Of a stretch of DNA of 64,000 nt, positions 9,466-19,193 are shown in pieces. Below the pieces are notes generated by a model. The model was given only the letters and a program-made list of their open reading frames with translations. It was not told the DNA's origin and did not search any database. The stretch comes from an uncultured Acetatifactor sp. (GTDB lineage Bacteria; Bacillota; Clostridia; Lachnospirales; Lachnospiraceae): positions 30,146 to 94,145 of the forward strand of contig CAJGCP010000002.1 of NCBI GenBank assembly GCA_904501885.1, given 5' to 3'. Position numbers and translations under genes: made by a program. Positions within the stretch are counted from its first letter, which is position 1; every line of letters starts with the position of its first letter.

Positions 9466-10617
9466 ATGAAACAGAATTTGGAATTGTATTTTCACATTCC
9501 CTTTTGCGAAAGAAAATGTCTGTATTGTGATTTTTTATCTGCAACCGCCACAGAACAGACCAAAGAACAGTATATGGAGGCGCTTCTGACCGAATTGGTC
9601 GGAAGCGCCAAGCAATATGCAAACAAAGTGGTGGACACCATTTTTTTTGGTGGAGGTACACCTTCTGTGGTGGATCCCATCTATATAGAACGGGTGATGT
9701 CTGCCGTCAGGGAACATTTCTCTATGACAGAGCAACCGGAGATTACAATAGAGGTCAATCCCGGCACTGTGGACAGGAAAAAACTGCTGTGTTATCGCCG
9801 GGCCGGAATCAACCGGCTCAGCATCGGGCTGCAGTCTGCAAACGATGATGCATTAAAACGGCTTGGGAGAATTCATACCTGGGCGCAGTTCCTTGAAACC
9901 TATGAAACTGCCAGAGAACTTGGGTTTGATAATATTAATGTAGATTTGATGAGCGCACTGCCGGGACAAAGTGTGGAAGAGTATACACAAGGCCTAGAAA
10001 AGGTACTTGCATTGACACCTCCGCCGGAGCATATTTCTGCCTATAGCTTGATTTTAGAGGAGGGTACCCCTTTTTATACGATGGCGCAGGAGGGAGAACT
10101 TACTTTTCCTTCGGAAGAAGAAGATCGTGCTATGTATTATCTTACTGGGGAGATTTTGGCCCGGGCCGGGTATGATAGATATGAAATCTCTAACTATGCC
10201 CGTCCCGGAAAAGAGTGCAGGCACAATATTGGATATTGGAGACGCGTAAACTATATTGGATATGGTATTGGCGCAGCTTCGCTTTGGGAGGATAGGAGAT
10301 TTCAGAATACAGATCAGTTGACAACCTATCTGAAGAATCCTCTGGATGCAAGAATATCCGAAGAATTATTGACAAAAGAAGATTGCATGGAGGAATTCCT
10401 CTTTTTAGGATTACGTTTGACCCGTGGAGTTCGCCTATCGGACTTTATACAGAACTTTGGTGTTTCTATGGAAGAACTCTTTGGGGAAGTGATAGAAAAA
10501 AATATTGCGGAGGGTTTACTGGAGCGTAAAGGTAACGGGGCAGAGGAATGGGTGTGCCTCACAGAACGTGGGCTGGATGTGAGCAATTATGTGATGGCGC
10601 AGTTTTTATTACATTGA
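9466..10617 (+). CDS. hemW: Radical SAM heme chaperone HemW
   Basis: A 383-residue radical SAM protein with the CxxxCxxC cluster motif at Cys14, Cys18 and Cys21 (CERKCLYCDF), then FFGGGTPS and the GLQSANDDALKRLGR stretch of the HemN/HemW group. HemW-type proteins without the N-terminal extension of true coproporphyrinogen dehydrogenase bind heme and are thought to deliver it; they were formerly annotated as HemN. The ATG directly follows the lepA stop, with no good independent Shine-Dalgarno. Confidence 0.93.
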   Translation: MKQNLELYFHIPFCERKCLYCDFLSATATEQTKEQYMEALLTELVGSAKQYANKVVDTIFFGGGTPSVVDPIYIERVMSAVREHFSMTEQPEITIEVNPGTVDRKKLLCYRRAGINRLSIGLQSANDDALKRLGRIHTWAQFLETYETARELGFDNINVDLMSALPGQSVEEYTQGLEKVLALTPPPEHISAYSLILEEGTPFYTMAQEGELTFPSEEEDRAMYYLTGEILARAGYDRYEISNYARPGKECRHNIGYWRRVNYIGYGIGAASLWEDRRFQNTDQLTTYLKNPLDARISEELLTKEDCMEEFLFLGLRLTRGVRLSDFIQNFGVSMEELFGEVIEKNIAEGLLERKGNGAEEWVCLTERGLDVSNYVMAQFLLH

Positions 10618-10678
10618 CAGGCACGAAGCATAGAAGGTCACATAAAATAGTATTAAGACGAATCCATAGGGGTATCAT

Positions 10679-11311
10679 TTGGAAACATTTAAAATGCCGC
10701 TCAGTCGGGAAGAAGAGGCGAAGTATATTCGTATGCTGAGTCAGACCCCTGAGGAAGCAGCGTGGGCAAGGCAAATGTTGATTGAGAGGAACCTGCGGCT
10801 GGTGGCACATATTGTAAAAAAATACCAGTGTCGTGAAGAGGACACCGAGGATTATATTTCCATTGGATGTATCGGCTTAATCAAAGCAGTCAATACCTTT
10901 GATGAAGGAAAAGGGAGGCTGGCCACCTACGCATGCCGATGTATAGAGAACGAACTTTTGATGTTTTTCAGAGGTAAGAAGAAATTTGGCAGAGAAATTT
11001 CTCTTTACGAGCCCATAGGTCAGGATAAAGAGGGGAATGAGATTCATCTTGTGGATGTAATTCCCCAAGAACAGCCGGATATTGTGGATGTGATGGAACG
11101 CAATCGCCAGATTGCCTGCCTGATGGGATTGGTGGATACGGTTCTAACGGATAGAGAAAAAGAGATACTCACCTTGCGTTATGGACTTGGGGGAAGTGAA
11201 CGTTTGACACAAAATGAGATTGCCGGACAATTAGGGATATCCAGAAGTTATGTGTCCAGAATAGAAAAGAAGGCACTTTCCAAACTGCGGGAGCAGATAC
11301 AGGATGTATAG
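10679..11311 (+). CDS. sigK: RNA polymerase sporulation sigma factor SigK
   Basis: A 210-residue sigma factor for late mother-cell transcription. Region 2 is IERNLRLVAHIVKKY...EDYISIGCIGLIKAVNTF (~40-85), followed by YACRCIENELLM. The stretch LYEPIGQDKEGNEIHLVDV is typical of SigK rather than SigE. Region 4 has LTQNEIAGQLGISRSYVSRIEKKA. The gene is intact, with no skin-like insertion. I chose TTG 10679 because AGGGGT lies about 10 nt upstream; an ATG at 10694 would also keep all domains. The N-terminal pro-sequence is very short or absent, unlike Bacillus pro-SigK. Confidence 0.88.
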   Translation: METFKMPLSREEEAKYIRMLSQTPEEAAWARQMLIERNLRLVAHIVKKYQCREEDTEDYISIGCIGLIKAVNTFDEGKGRLATYACRCIENELLMFFRGKKKFGREISLYEPIGQDKEGNEIHLVDVIPQEQPDIVDVMERNRQIACLMGLVDTVLTDREKEILTLRYGLGGSERLTQNEIAGQLGISRSYVSRIEKKALSKLREQIQDV

Positions 11312-11374
11312 ATTACAATAGAAGTAAAGGAGTGTAGTGTGTCGGAGAGGTAAATTGAACAAGGAGGTACAAAT

Positions 11375-12919
11375 ATGTTCAGTACAACAATTACCGGCGC
11401 AGTACATGGAGTGCAGGCCTATTTGGTGCGCGTGGAAGCAGATGTTTCCGGAGGGCTTCCCGCGTTCCTGATGGTGGGGTCTCTCAGCATCGAAACAAGA
11501 GAAGCCAGGGAACGGGTGATGGTGAGCCTGAAGAATAAGGGGGTACAAATTCCGCCACGTCATATCACCGTTAATCTTTCCCCCGGCGATAAGCGTAAAG
11601 AAGGGACGGCCTTTGACCTGGCCATTGCCGTGGCAATTCTCAAAGCCACGGAAGTGATTTCGCCTACAGCCACGGAAGATACGTTGTTTCTTGGAGAATT
11701 GGGACTGGATGGTGATATCAGACCGGCAAAGGGTGTGTTGCCCATCGTTCGGGAAGCAGCCCGACAGGGTATCAAAAAGTGTATTGTTCCCTTTCAAAAT
11801 TCCAAGGAAGCAGCGGTGATTCCTGGAATGGAAGTGCGAGGGGCAAGGGATATCCTGGAAGTTATCGGGTACTTGTCTGCAAAAGAAGGCGAGCAAGAGG
11901 AACAATTACCTTTGGTGGGACATGATCAAGGACCCTTGGCTCCCAATGAAACAGTGGCACACAATTTAGACTTTTCTGAAATTGCAGGGCAGGAGATGGC
12001 CAAAAGGGCAGCCGAGATTTCGGCGGCCGGATTTCATAATTTGCTGATGGTGGGGCCACCCGGCGTGGGCAAATCTATGATAGCGGGATGTATGCCTGAA
12101 ATATTACCGCCTCTTAGCAGAGAGGAAAGCCTGGAGGTCACATCCATCAAAAGTATTGCAGGGGAATTGGATCTGGGGGAAACCCTGTGTACCAGACGCC
12201 CTTTCATAAGTCCTCATCATTCTATTTCTTTGACCGCTCTCGTAGGAGGCGGGACAATTCCGAAACCCGGCCGGATTTCGCTGGCCCACAGAGGGGTTCT
12301 CTTTCTGGACGAATTACCTGAATTTGACAAACATGTTTTGGATGCCATGAGGCAACCCTTGGAGGAACGTAAAATCCATATTTCAAGGGTGGGCGGTAGC
12401 TTTTCGTTTCCTGCGGATTTTATTTTTGCAGGTGCCATGAATCCCTGCCCCTGTGGTTATTATCCGGACAGAAACAGGTGCCATTGTTCGGAGACGGAAA
12501 TATCTCGCTATATGCGTAAGGTGTCCGGGCCAATTTTGGACCGCATAGATTTATGCGTGGAACTACAAGCAATCTCCTTGGATAAGATGAAGGGGTTCAA
12601 CCACTGTGAGAATAGTGCAAGCATACGTCATAGGGTGGAAAAAGCAAGAATGCGGCAAGAACAAAGGTTTTCAAAAACTTCAATCCGGTTTAATGGTGAT
12701 ATCCCTGGCCCGCGGGTGGAGGAATACTGTTATTTGGGGGAAGAGGAAAAGAGATGTATGGAGCAGTTGTATCATAATTTGCAACTGAGTATGCGTTCCT
12801 ATCACAGAATAATACGGGTAGCTAGGACCATTGCAGATTTAGAGGAAGAAGAGAAAATTGGGGTAGAACATTTGATGGAAGCTGCCATGTACAGACCATC
12901 TCTAGATTATTGGAAATGA
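11375..12919 (+). CDS. comM: YifB/ComM family Mg chelatase-like AAA+ ATPase
   Basis: A 514-residue AAA+ protein. The N-terminal ChlI-like Lon-fold domain (~1-165) contains SLSIETREARERV and NLSPGDKRKEGTAFDLAIA. The ATPase core has Walker A GPPGVGKSM (~228-236), Walker B GVLFLDELPEFD, and a Cys-rich insert NPCPCGYYPD...CHCSE that is normal for the family. Gamma-proteobacterial ComM is a branch-migration helicase in transformation; the same role is inferred here. A strong AAGGAGGT precedes the ATG. In many Firmicutes this gene is next to dprA; here the opp operon lies between them. Confidence 0.92.
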   Translation: MFSTTITGAVHGVQAYLVRVEADVSGGLPAFLMVGSLSIETREARERVMVSLKNKGVQIPPRHITVNLSPGDKRKEGTAFDLAIAVAILKATEVISPTATEDTLFLGELGLDGDIRPAKGVLPIVREAARQGIKKCIVPFQNSKEAAVIPGMEVRGARDILEVIGYLSAKEGEQEEQLPLVGHDQGPLAPNETVAHNLDFSEIAGQEMAKRAAEISAAGFHNLLMVGPPGVGKSMIAGCMPEILPPLSREESLEVTSIKSIAGELDLGETLCTRRPFISPHHSISLTALVGGGTIPKPGRISLAHRGVLFLDELPEFDKHVLDAMRQPLEERKIHISRVGGSFSFPADFIFAGAMNPCPCGYYPDRNRCHCSETEISRYMRKVSGPILDRIDLCVELQAISLDKMKGFNHCENSASIRHRVEKARMRQEQRFSKTSIRFNGDIPGPRVEEYCYLGEEEKRCMEQLYHNLQLSMRSYHRIIRVARTIADLEEEEKIGVEHLMEAAMYRPSLDYWK

Positions 12920-13003
12920 TGTTATATATGGTAAAATAGGGTTGCCTTTTTCTGTATAATAGTATACAATGTATTGGCAGTAAATGAAGAATGGGTGGAT
13001 AAT

Positions 13004-13933
13004 ATGAGTTCAAAAACATTAGGTTATATTATAAAAAGATTATTTTTGGCAGTTTTAACGGTATGGGTTGTTATTACCGTTACCTTTTTCGCTACCAGAA
13101 TGATTCCCGGAGGTCCGTTCATTGGAGAAAAGGCAACCTCTCCGGCAGCACAGGCAGCCCTGGAGGCGAAGTATGGTTTGGACAAGCCTGTGTTTGAGCA
13201 ATATGTGACGTATTTGAAGGGCGTTGTGTTTGATTTTGATTTTGGCCCCTCCCTGAAACAAAGAGGCCGCATGGTTATCGATATCATTGGAGACGGCATG
13301 AAGATCAGTGCCAAGCTGGGTGTGATTGCAGCATGTAGTGCCGCAGTAGTGGGTATTGTGTTGGGGTCCATTGCAGCCCTGCGCAGAAACAAAATCATTG
13401 ATAAAGTAATTATGGTGGTGACTACGGCCTGTGTATCCATGCCTACCTTTATTATGGGAAGCCTGATGTTAATTCTGTTTTCCCTGAAGTTGGGTTGGTT
13501 ACCTGCCAATGGTGACAGTCAGGGCGGTTTGATATTGCCCATCATTTCGCTGGCATTATATCCTATGGCATATATTACCAGATTGACCCGTTCTTCTATG
13601 TTGGATGTGTTGGGACAGGACTATATCAGAACGGCAAGAGCGAAGGGTGTGCCCAGGTTAAAGATTATTTTTGGACATGCTTTGAAGAACTCTTTGATTC
13701 CAGTAATCACCTATTTTGGCCCCATGTTGGCATATATTGTTACCGGTTCCCTGGTAGTAGAAAAGATTTTTGCAGTGCCCGGCATTGGACGTGCATTTGT
13801 AAATAGTATTACAGGTCGTGATTATACTTTGGTTATGGGTACCACGATTGTATTGGCGGTATTGATTGTAGTGATGAACCTGATCAGCGATATCCTCTAT
13901 AAGGTAGTTGATCCCCGCATCAATTTGGAATAG
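13004..13933 (+). CDS. oppB: Oligopeptide ABC transporter permease OppB
   Basis: First permease of a dipeptide/oligopeptide importer. The protein has 309 residues from the ATG at 13004, which has GGTGG upstream; earlier in-frame codons add an unconserved leader. About six membrane helices are visible, beginning with a helix near residues 10-30 ending in FFATRMIPGGPF, typical of OppB/DppB. The cytoplasmic EAA-type loop that docks the ATPase is DYIRTARAKGVPRLKIIFGHALKNSLIPV. A TATAAT at 12955-12960 may be its promoter, but no good -35 is visible. OppC follows after 12 bp. Confidence 0.94.
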   Translation: MSSKTLGYIIKRLFLAVLTVWVVITVTFFATRMIPGGPFIGEKATSPAAQAALEAKYGLDKPVFEQYVTYLKGVVFDFDFGPSLKQRGRMVIDIIGDGMKISAKLGVIAACSAAVVGIVLGSIAALRRNKIIDKVIMVVTTACVSMPTFIMGSLMLILFSLKLGWLPANGDSQGGLILPIISLALYPMAYITRLTRSSMLDVLGQDYIRTARAKGVPRLKIIFGHALKNSLIPVITYFGPMLAYIVTGSLVVEKIFAVPGIGRAFVNSITGRDYTLVMGTTIVLAVLIVVMNLISDILYKVVDPRINLE

Positions 13934-13945
13934 GAGACGAGACAA

Positions 13946-15013
13946 ATGGATATGAAAAAAATAAAGATGCCCAGCCTCCACACGGATTTGGATGCGTTTA
14001 TCCCTGCCACCGATGCAGAGAAAGAGTATATTGTCCAGATGAGACCTTCCACCACCTTCTTTAAGGATGGTGTAAAGAGACTTCTGAAGAATAAGATTGC
14101 CACTGCAAGCCTGATTATTATGGTAATTATCATTCTTGCAAGTATTCTGATTCCTGTGTTTTGGCCTTATAGTTACGAAGCACAGTTGGGTAACCAACCC
14201 GGAAAACCTGTAGATTCTTCTTATAATAATTTGGCTCCTTTTGAATATGGCAAGACAGAATTAAAGAGAATCGAGGCGGGAGAGAAGGTATTCCCCCATA
14301 TTTTCGGTACGGACTCTGCCGGTAGAGATTACTTTATCCGTGTGGTATATGGTACCCGTATTTCCTTGGCAGTAGGTTTGTTTGCAAGCATTATTGTGTT
14401 GATTATTGGTATGACTATCGGTTCCATCGCGGGCTATTGTGGCGGCAAAGTGGACTTGTTTATCATGCGTATTGTAGATATTATCTACTCATTGCCGGAT
14501 ATGTTGATGGTTATCCTGTTGTCAGTGGTGCTGAAAATGGCACTTGTGGATGCGATTGCAGGTACCGTGTTGGAGAAAATTGGTGTAAATATCATCAGTT
14601 TGTTCATTGTTTTTGGTTTGCTGTATTGGGTTTCCATGTCCCGACTGATTCGTGGACAGATATTGTCTTTGCGTGAGCAGGAATATGTGCTTGCGTCAAA
14701 AGCCATGGGAGCAAAGGCAAACTGGGTCATCAGAAAGCATTTGATGCCTAACTGCATCAGTGTGGTTATTATTTCCACGGCGTTGCAGATTCCCAGCGCA
14801 ATTTTTACAGAAAGTTATCTGTCCTTCCTGGGTCTGGGTGTGAATGCACCCATGCCTTCCTTGGGTTCCCTTGCATCGGATGCTTTGAATGGAATTCATT
14901 CTTATCCCTATCGTTTGGTAATTCCGGCGATAGTGATATCTTTGATTGTGTTGTCTTTGAATCTTTTGGGTGATGGTCTGCGTGACGCATTTGACCCGAA
15001 ATTGAATGGTTAA
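13946..15013 (+). CDS. oppC: Oligopeptide ABC transporter permease OppC
   Basis: Second permease, 355 residues. A cytoplasmic N-terminus precedes a first helix (~55-75), then the OppC-specific extracellular loop ending HIFGTDSAGRDYFIRVVYGTR, a sequence highly conserved in DppC/OppC. Five further helices follow. The ATPase-docking loop is EYVLASKAMGAKANWVIRKHLMPN. The C-terminus LNLLGDGLRDAFDPK is also typical. It sits between oppB and oppD with very short gaps. Confidence 0.95.
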   Translation: MDMKKIKMPSLHTDLDAFIPATDAEKEYIVQMRPSTTFFKDGVKRLLKNKIATASLIIMVIIILASILIPVFWPYSYEAQLGNQPGKPVDSSYNNLAPFEYGKTELKRIEAGEKVFPHIFGTDSAGRDYFIRVVYGTRISLAVGLFASIIVLIIGMTIGSIAGYCGGKVDLFIMRIVDIIYSLPDMLMVILLSVVLKMALVDAIAGTVLEKIGVNIISLFIVFGLLYWVSMSRLIRGQILSLREQEYVLASKAMGAKANWVIRKHLMPNCISVVIISTALQIPSAIFTESYLSFLGLGVNAPMPSLGSLASDALNGIHSYPYRLVIPAIVISLIVLSLNLLGDGLRDAFDPKLNG

Positions 15014-15029
15014 GGAAGGGAGTCATGAT

Positions 15030-16061
15030 ATGTCAGCATTATTAGAAGTAAAAGACCTCCATACCTCCTTCTTTACAGATGCCGGAGAGGTAAAGGCGGT
15101 AAATGGTGTTTCCTTTTTTCTTGAAAAAGGAAAAGTACTTGGAATCGTAGGTGAGTCCGGTTCCGGTAAGTCTGTTACTGCATATTCTATTATGCAGATT
15201 TTGGCAGGTACCGGTAAGATTGTTTCCGGTTCCATTAAGTTGAACGGAGAAGAATTGGTTGGTGCAGATGAGAAAATGATGCACAACATTCGTGGAAATA
15301 AAGTAAGTATTATTTTCCAGGACCCTATGACCAGTTTGAATCCTACCTATACGATTGGAAAACAGTTGACAGAGGCAATTCTTTTGCACACAGGCCGAAA
15401 TAAAGAACAGGCCTATGAAAGAGCAGTGGAAATGCTGAAATTGGTCAATGTGAATGAACCTGAAAAGAGAATGAAACAGTACCCCTACGAGTTCTCAGGT
15501 GGTATGAGACAGAGAGTTATGATTGCAATGGCACTGGCCTGCGAACCGGATATCCTGATTGCAGACGAGCCTACCACTGCATTGGATGTGACTATTCAGG
15601 CACAGATTTTGGATTTGATGAAGTCCCTGCAGGAAGAGTTGGGGATGGCAATTATTATGATTACCCATGACTTGGGTGTAGTGGCACAGATGTGCGATGA
15701 AGTGATTGTTATGTATGCAGGTTCTATCTGTGAGCAGGGCACCGCAGATGAGATTTTCTACAATCCTAAGCATGAGTATACCAAGGGCCTTCTGCGCTCC
15801 ATTCCCACAGCCAATTCTGCGGGAAGCAGACTGCAACCCATCAGTGGTACCCCTATTGACCTTTTGAATATGCCTAAGGGTTGTCCTTTTGCCAGCCGTT
15901 GCGATAATGCTATGAAGATTTGTTTGGAGCATAAACCTGAACGGATTGGCATCAATGAGAATCACGCAGCATCCTGCTGGATGAATGTAAAAGAAGGCGT
16001 TGAAAACGGCACTATGGTGCTGGAAAGCGCTGATGATAAAGGCGGTGAAGCAGATGACTGA
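15030..16061 (+). CDS. oppD: Oligopeptide ABC transporter ATPase OppD
   Basis: ATPase subunit, 343 residues. Walker A is GESGSGKSVT (~38-47), the signature motif is FSGGMRQRVMIAMAL, and Walker B is ILIADEPTTALD. The C-terminal oligopeptide-transporter domain contains CPFASRCDNAMKIC, a likely Fe-S or metal-binding cysteine cluster common to OppD/DppD. I chose ATG 15030 (MSALLEVKDLH) with AAGGAAGGG upstream over the in-frame extension from 15006. The 3' end overlaps oppF by 8 bp. Confidence 0.95.
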   Translation: MSALLEVKDLHTSFFTDAGEVKAVNGVSFFLEKGKVLGIVGESGSGKSVTAYSIMQILAGTGKIVSGSIKLNGEELVGADEKMMHNIRGNKVSIIFQDPMTSLNPTYTIGKQLTEAILLHTGRNKEQAYERAVEMLKLVNVNEPEKRMKQYPYEFSGGMRQRVMIAMALACEPDILIADEPTTALDVTIQAQILDLMKSLQEELGMAIIMITHDLGVVAQMCDEVIVMYAGSICEQGTADEIFYNPKHEYTKGLLRSIPTANSAGSRLQPISGTPIDLLNMPKGCPFASRCDNAMKICLEHKPERIGINENHAASCWMNVKEGVENGTMVLESADDKGGEADD

Positions 16062-17037
16062 TACGAATAGACCATTGGTAGAGGTAAAACACCTCAAAGA
16101 GTACTTTAACATTAATATGGGTCTGTTCAAGACCAAACCGCTGAAGGCTGTGGACGATGTTTCTTTTACCATTCACAAGGGAGAGACTCTGGGCCTGGTA
16201 GGTGAGTCCGGATGTGGTAAGACCACTGTGGGACGTACCCTGCTTCATTTATATAAGCCCACAGATGGTGAAATCTGGTATGATGGAAAGCTGATTAAGA
16301 CGCCGGATGATATCAAGGAGTTTCGTAAAAAAGCAACCATGGTATTCCAGGATCCTTATTCTTCCCTGAATCCCCGTATGACGGTTTCCGATATCATCGG
16401 AGAGCCCCTGGATGTGCACCATTTGTGCCAGACCAAGAAGGAGAGAGAAGAACGTATTTTAGAACTGATGGGCCATGTGGGACTGAACAGTGAACATGCT
16501 TCCCGTTATGCCCATGAATTTTCCGGCGGTCAGAGACAGCGTATTGGTATTGCAAGAGCGCTTGCTGTAAATCCTGAATTTATTGTGTGTGATGAGCCTG
16601 TATCTGCATTGGATGTATCCATTCAGGCACAGGTGATAAATATGTTTGATGAGTTGCAGGACAAATTGGGCTTGACCTATTTGTTCATCGCCCACGACTT
16701 GTTAGTGGTTCGTCACATCAGTGACCGAATTGCGGTTATGTACCTGGGCAAAATGGTGGAGTTGGCGGATGCGGATGAAATTTATAATCGTCCTTTGCAT
16801 CCTTATTCCAAATCCCTGCTCTCCTCAGTTCCGGTTCCGGATCCTAAGATTGCGAGAGCAAATAAGAGAATCGTGCTTTCGGGAGACATTCCCAGTCCTC
16901 TGAATGCACCTTCAGGTTGTCCTTTCCGTACACGCTGTGCTTATGCGACAGAAAAGTGTGCAGAGGTGATGCCTGAGTTCAAAGAAGTGTCTAAGGGACA
17001 CTTTGTGGCATGTCATCATATTGATGAAATCAATTAA
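16054..17037 (+). CDS. oppF: Oligopeptide ABC transporter ATPase OppF
   Basis: Second ATPase, 327 residues from ATG 16054, overlapping the oppD stop. It begins TDTNRPLVEVKHLKEYF and has Walker A GESGCGKTTVGRT, signature FSGGQRQRIGIARAL, Walker B FIVCDEPVSALD and the C-terminal CPFRTRCAYATEKC cluster. OppD and OppF form the heterodimeric motor of the importer. An upstream in-frame extension exists but lacks conservation. The oppA gene follows after a strong AAGGAGG. Confidence 0.95.
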   Translation: MTDTNRPLVEVKHLKEYFNINMGLFKTKPLKAVDDVSFTIHKGETLGLVGESGCGKTTVGRTLLHLYKPTDGEIWYDGKLIKTPDDIKEFRKKATMVFQDPYSSLNPRMTVSDIIGEPLDVHHLCQTKKEREERILELMGHVGLNSEHASRYAHEFSGGQRQRIGIARALAVNPEFIVCDEPVSALDVSIQAQVINMFDELQDKLGLTYLFIAHDLLVVRHISDRIAVMYLGKMVELADADEIYNRPLHPYSKSLLSSVPVPDPKIARANKRIVLSGDIPSPLNAPSGCPFRTRCAYATEKCAEVMPEFKEVSKGHFVACHHIDEIN

Positions 17038-17053
17038 TATAAGGAGGAAAGAG

Positions 17054-18874
17054 ATGAAAAAGTTATTATCTCTGGTACTTGCAGTTGCTATGCTTGTTGG
17101 CATGACTGCATGTGGCAACACTGAAGTTGCCGTAGAAAGCGGAGCTTCCGCTGAAGCTGCAGTAGTAGATACTCTTGCAGTTTGTTTGGCTACCGAGCCT
17201 GATACACTTGATCCTGCGCTGAACTCTGCAGTGGATGGTGCAACCATGGTAGCTCATCTGTTCCAGGGCCTTGCAAAATGGGCACAGGATGAAACAGGTA
17301 AGCTGGTTGTTGTACCTGATGCAGTAGAAGAGTTGGTTGAGGGTGTAGTAAATGAGGACGGTACTGTTACCTATACCTACACCTTGAAGGATGGCCTTGT
17401 ATGGTCTGACGGACAGCCTGTAACCGCAGCTGACTTTGTGTTTGCATGGAATCGTGCAGCATCTGTTGAGTTGGCAGCTGATTACTGCTATATGTTTGAG
17501 GTTGTAGACGGTTATGCTGATATCTGGGCTGATGAGCCTGCAGAAGATGCAGCACTTAACGTTGTAGCAGTTGATGACAAGACTCTGGTTGTTACCTTGG
17601 CTAACGCAGTTAGCTACTGGAACGAGTTGCTGGCATTCCCCACCTACTTCCCCGTACGTGAGGACGTAGTTGCTAACGAAGCATGGGCAACTGATCCTGC
17701 TACCTATGTATGTAATGGTGCTTACACCATCACCGCTTGGGAGCACAATTCCAAGATTACTTTGACCAAGAATGAGAACTATTCTGACGCAGCAAACGTT
17801 ACTATGCCTACCTTGGAGTTCTATTTGTCTGATGATGCAGCAAATATGTTGACCAACTTCCAGAATGGTGACTGGATGCTGATCGATGATGTTCCCACCA
17901 ATGAAATTGCTAACTTGAAGGCTAACTATCCTGAAGAGTTCGTAATCGCAGGTCAGATTGGTACCTACTATGTATGCTGGTGCATCAATGAAGAAATCCT
18001 TCCTGAAGGTTCTACTCTTACCGGTGTAGAAGCTGAAGAGGCAAGAGAGGAAATCAGAAATGCAATCGGCTTGCTCTTTGACCGTAACTACATCGTTGAA
18101 GATGTAGCTCAGGGTGGTCAGGTACCCGCTTCTTCTTTCGTAGCTATGGGTATGACCAATCCCGATGGTACTGAGTTCTACAAGACTGCTGGTGACAGCG
18201 ATGAGTTCTATGGCTACTACAATGTAGCGGCAGAAGCTTATGAGGCTAACTGGGCAGCTGCAATTGAGACCTTGAAGAAGTACTATACTTTTGACGAGGC
18301 AACTCAGATGTTTACTGACTTCCCTACTTTGACCTACCTCTACAATACCGCTGAAAGCCACAAGGCAATCGGTGAGTATTTGCAGGCAGCAATGGCAGGT
18401 GTTGGTATCACCATGAATATGGAGAACCCGGAATGGGCTACCTTCTTGAACACACGTAAAGAGGGTAACTACTCTGTAGCTCGTAACGGTTGGGTAGCTG
18501 ACTACAGCGATCCTATCTGCTTCTTGGATATGTGGACTACCGTTTCCGGTAACAACGATATCCAGTATGGTAAGGGCGCTCACGCAGAGCTTGCTATGTA
18601 CGATTTGGATTTGACTGAGTACGGTTTCGAGTTGAAGGTAGAAGATGGCACATGGGCAGAGACCTATGATGAATTGATTGCAATCATCAAGTCCTGCACT
18701 GACAACGAAGTTCGTTATCAGTTGATGCATGTGGCTGAAGATTTCTTGATGGAAACAGGATGTATCGTTCCTCTGTATTACTATACAGACCTTTACATGA
18801 TTGATGATTCCGTAAAAGGATTCTTCTCCAATCCTTTGGGTTACAAGTACTTCATGGGATGTACCATCGAGTAA
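17054..18874 (+). CDS. oppA: Oligopeptide-binding lipoprotein OppA (SBP family 5)
   Basis: Peptide-binding lipoprotein of 606 residues. The signal peptide MKKLLSLVLAVAMLVGMTAC ends in a lipobox (GMTAC), so the mature protein is anchored to the outer membrane face of the cell through a diacylglyceryl cysteine. SBP_bac_5 features include EPDTLDPALNSAVDG, YTLKDGLVWSDGQPVTAADFVFAWNRA, and ARNGWVADYSDPICFLDMW. Codon use is noticeably optimised (many GCA/GCT, GTA and AAC codons), suggesting high expression. Placing the binding protein last in the operon is common in Clostridia. Two strong hairpin terminators follow. A 608-codon open frame on the opposite strand is a by-product of this codon bias. 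Confidence 0.96.
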   Translation: MKKLLSLVLAVAMLVGMTACGNTEVAVESGASAEAAVVDTLAVCLATEPDTLDPALNSAVDGATMVAHLFQGLAKWAQDETGKLVVVPDAVEELVEGVVNEDGTVTYTYTLKDGLVWSDGQPVTAADFVFAWNRAASVELAADYCYMFEVVDGYADIWADEPAEDAALNVVAVDDKTLVVTLANAVSYWNELLAFPTYFPVREDVVANEAWATDPATYVCNGAYTITAWEHNSKITLTKNENYSDAANVTMPTLEFYLSDDAANMLTNFQNGDWMLIDDVPTNEIANLKANYPEEFVIAGQIGTYYVCWCINEEILPEGSTLTGVEAEEAREEIRNAIGLLFDRNYIVEDVAQGGQVPASSFVAMGMTNPDGTEFYKTAGDSDEFYGYYNVAAEAYEANWAAAIETLKKYYTFDEATQMFTDFPTLTYLYNTAESHKAIGEYLQAAMAGVGITMNMENPEWATFLNTRKEGNYSVARNGWVADYSDPICFLDMWTTVSGNNDIQYGKGAHAELAMYDLDLTEYGFELKVEDGTWAETYDELIAIIKSCTDNEVRYQLMHVAEDFLMETGCIVPLYYYTDLYMIDDSVKGFFSNPLGYKYFMGCTIE

Positions 18875-18905
18875 TTTTGTGACGAAATACAAAATCTGAT
18901 TTTGT

Positions 18906-18938
18906 TCCCCCTTGGCTTTGGCTGAGGGGGATTCTTTT
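18906..18938 (+). terminator. Terminator of the opp operon
   Basis: An 11-bp stem (TCCCCCTTGGC / GCTGAGGGGGA, two G-U pairs) with a TTTG loop is followed by TTCTTTT. It lies 31 bp after the oppA stop. Confidence 0.85.
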
Positions 18939-18967
18939 AGTTCATAGGAAATTCCTATGAACTAAAA
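18935..18967. repeat. 33-bp perfect palindrome
   Basis: Two 16-bp arms (18935-18950 and 18952-18967) flank a single central A, forming a perfect inverted repeat that starts in the T-tract of the opp terminator. It would form a very long hairpin and could act as a second terminator on either strand. Confidence 0.85.
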
Positions 18968-19061
18968 ATCGCTCCGCTGAGGATGCGCAGCTCGCGGAAT
19001 GGAAGTTTGCCTTGCAGGCACCGCTCGCGCGCGAAGAATCCGCATGCGGATTCTTTTTTTA
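18968..19061 (+). repeat. GC-rich palindromic intergenic element ending in a terminator
   Basis: This stretch is markedly GC-richer than its surroundings and carries nested inverted repeats: GCT..AGC around 18971-18992, TGCC-TTGCA-GGCA at about 19007-19020, and a perfect 11-bp palindrome at 19034-19055 followed by TTTTT, which looks like a rho-independent terminator. It encodes no convincing protein. It resembles an intergenic repeat unit, but no second copy of this exact sequence is in the window. Confidence 0.6.
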
Positions 19062-19193
19062 TTGAAGAAATTGCGATTTTGATATTGCATATTTGGGGCC
19101 CCTTTGCTATGATGATTTTATCTCAAATTCTTGGCATTCGCCAAATTTTCCATTTATAAAACGTACCTTGATAATTGAATAGGGATTACACTC

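Noticed and set aside
17066..18892. A 608-codon open frame on the minus strand opposite oppA
   Set aside because: It mirrors the biased codon use of oppA, has no ribosome binding site or recognisable domain, and oppA is clearly the real gene.
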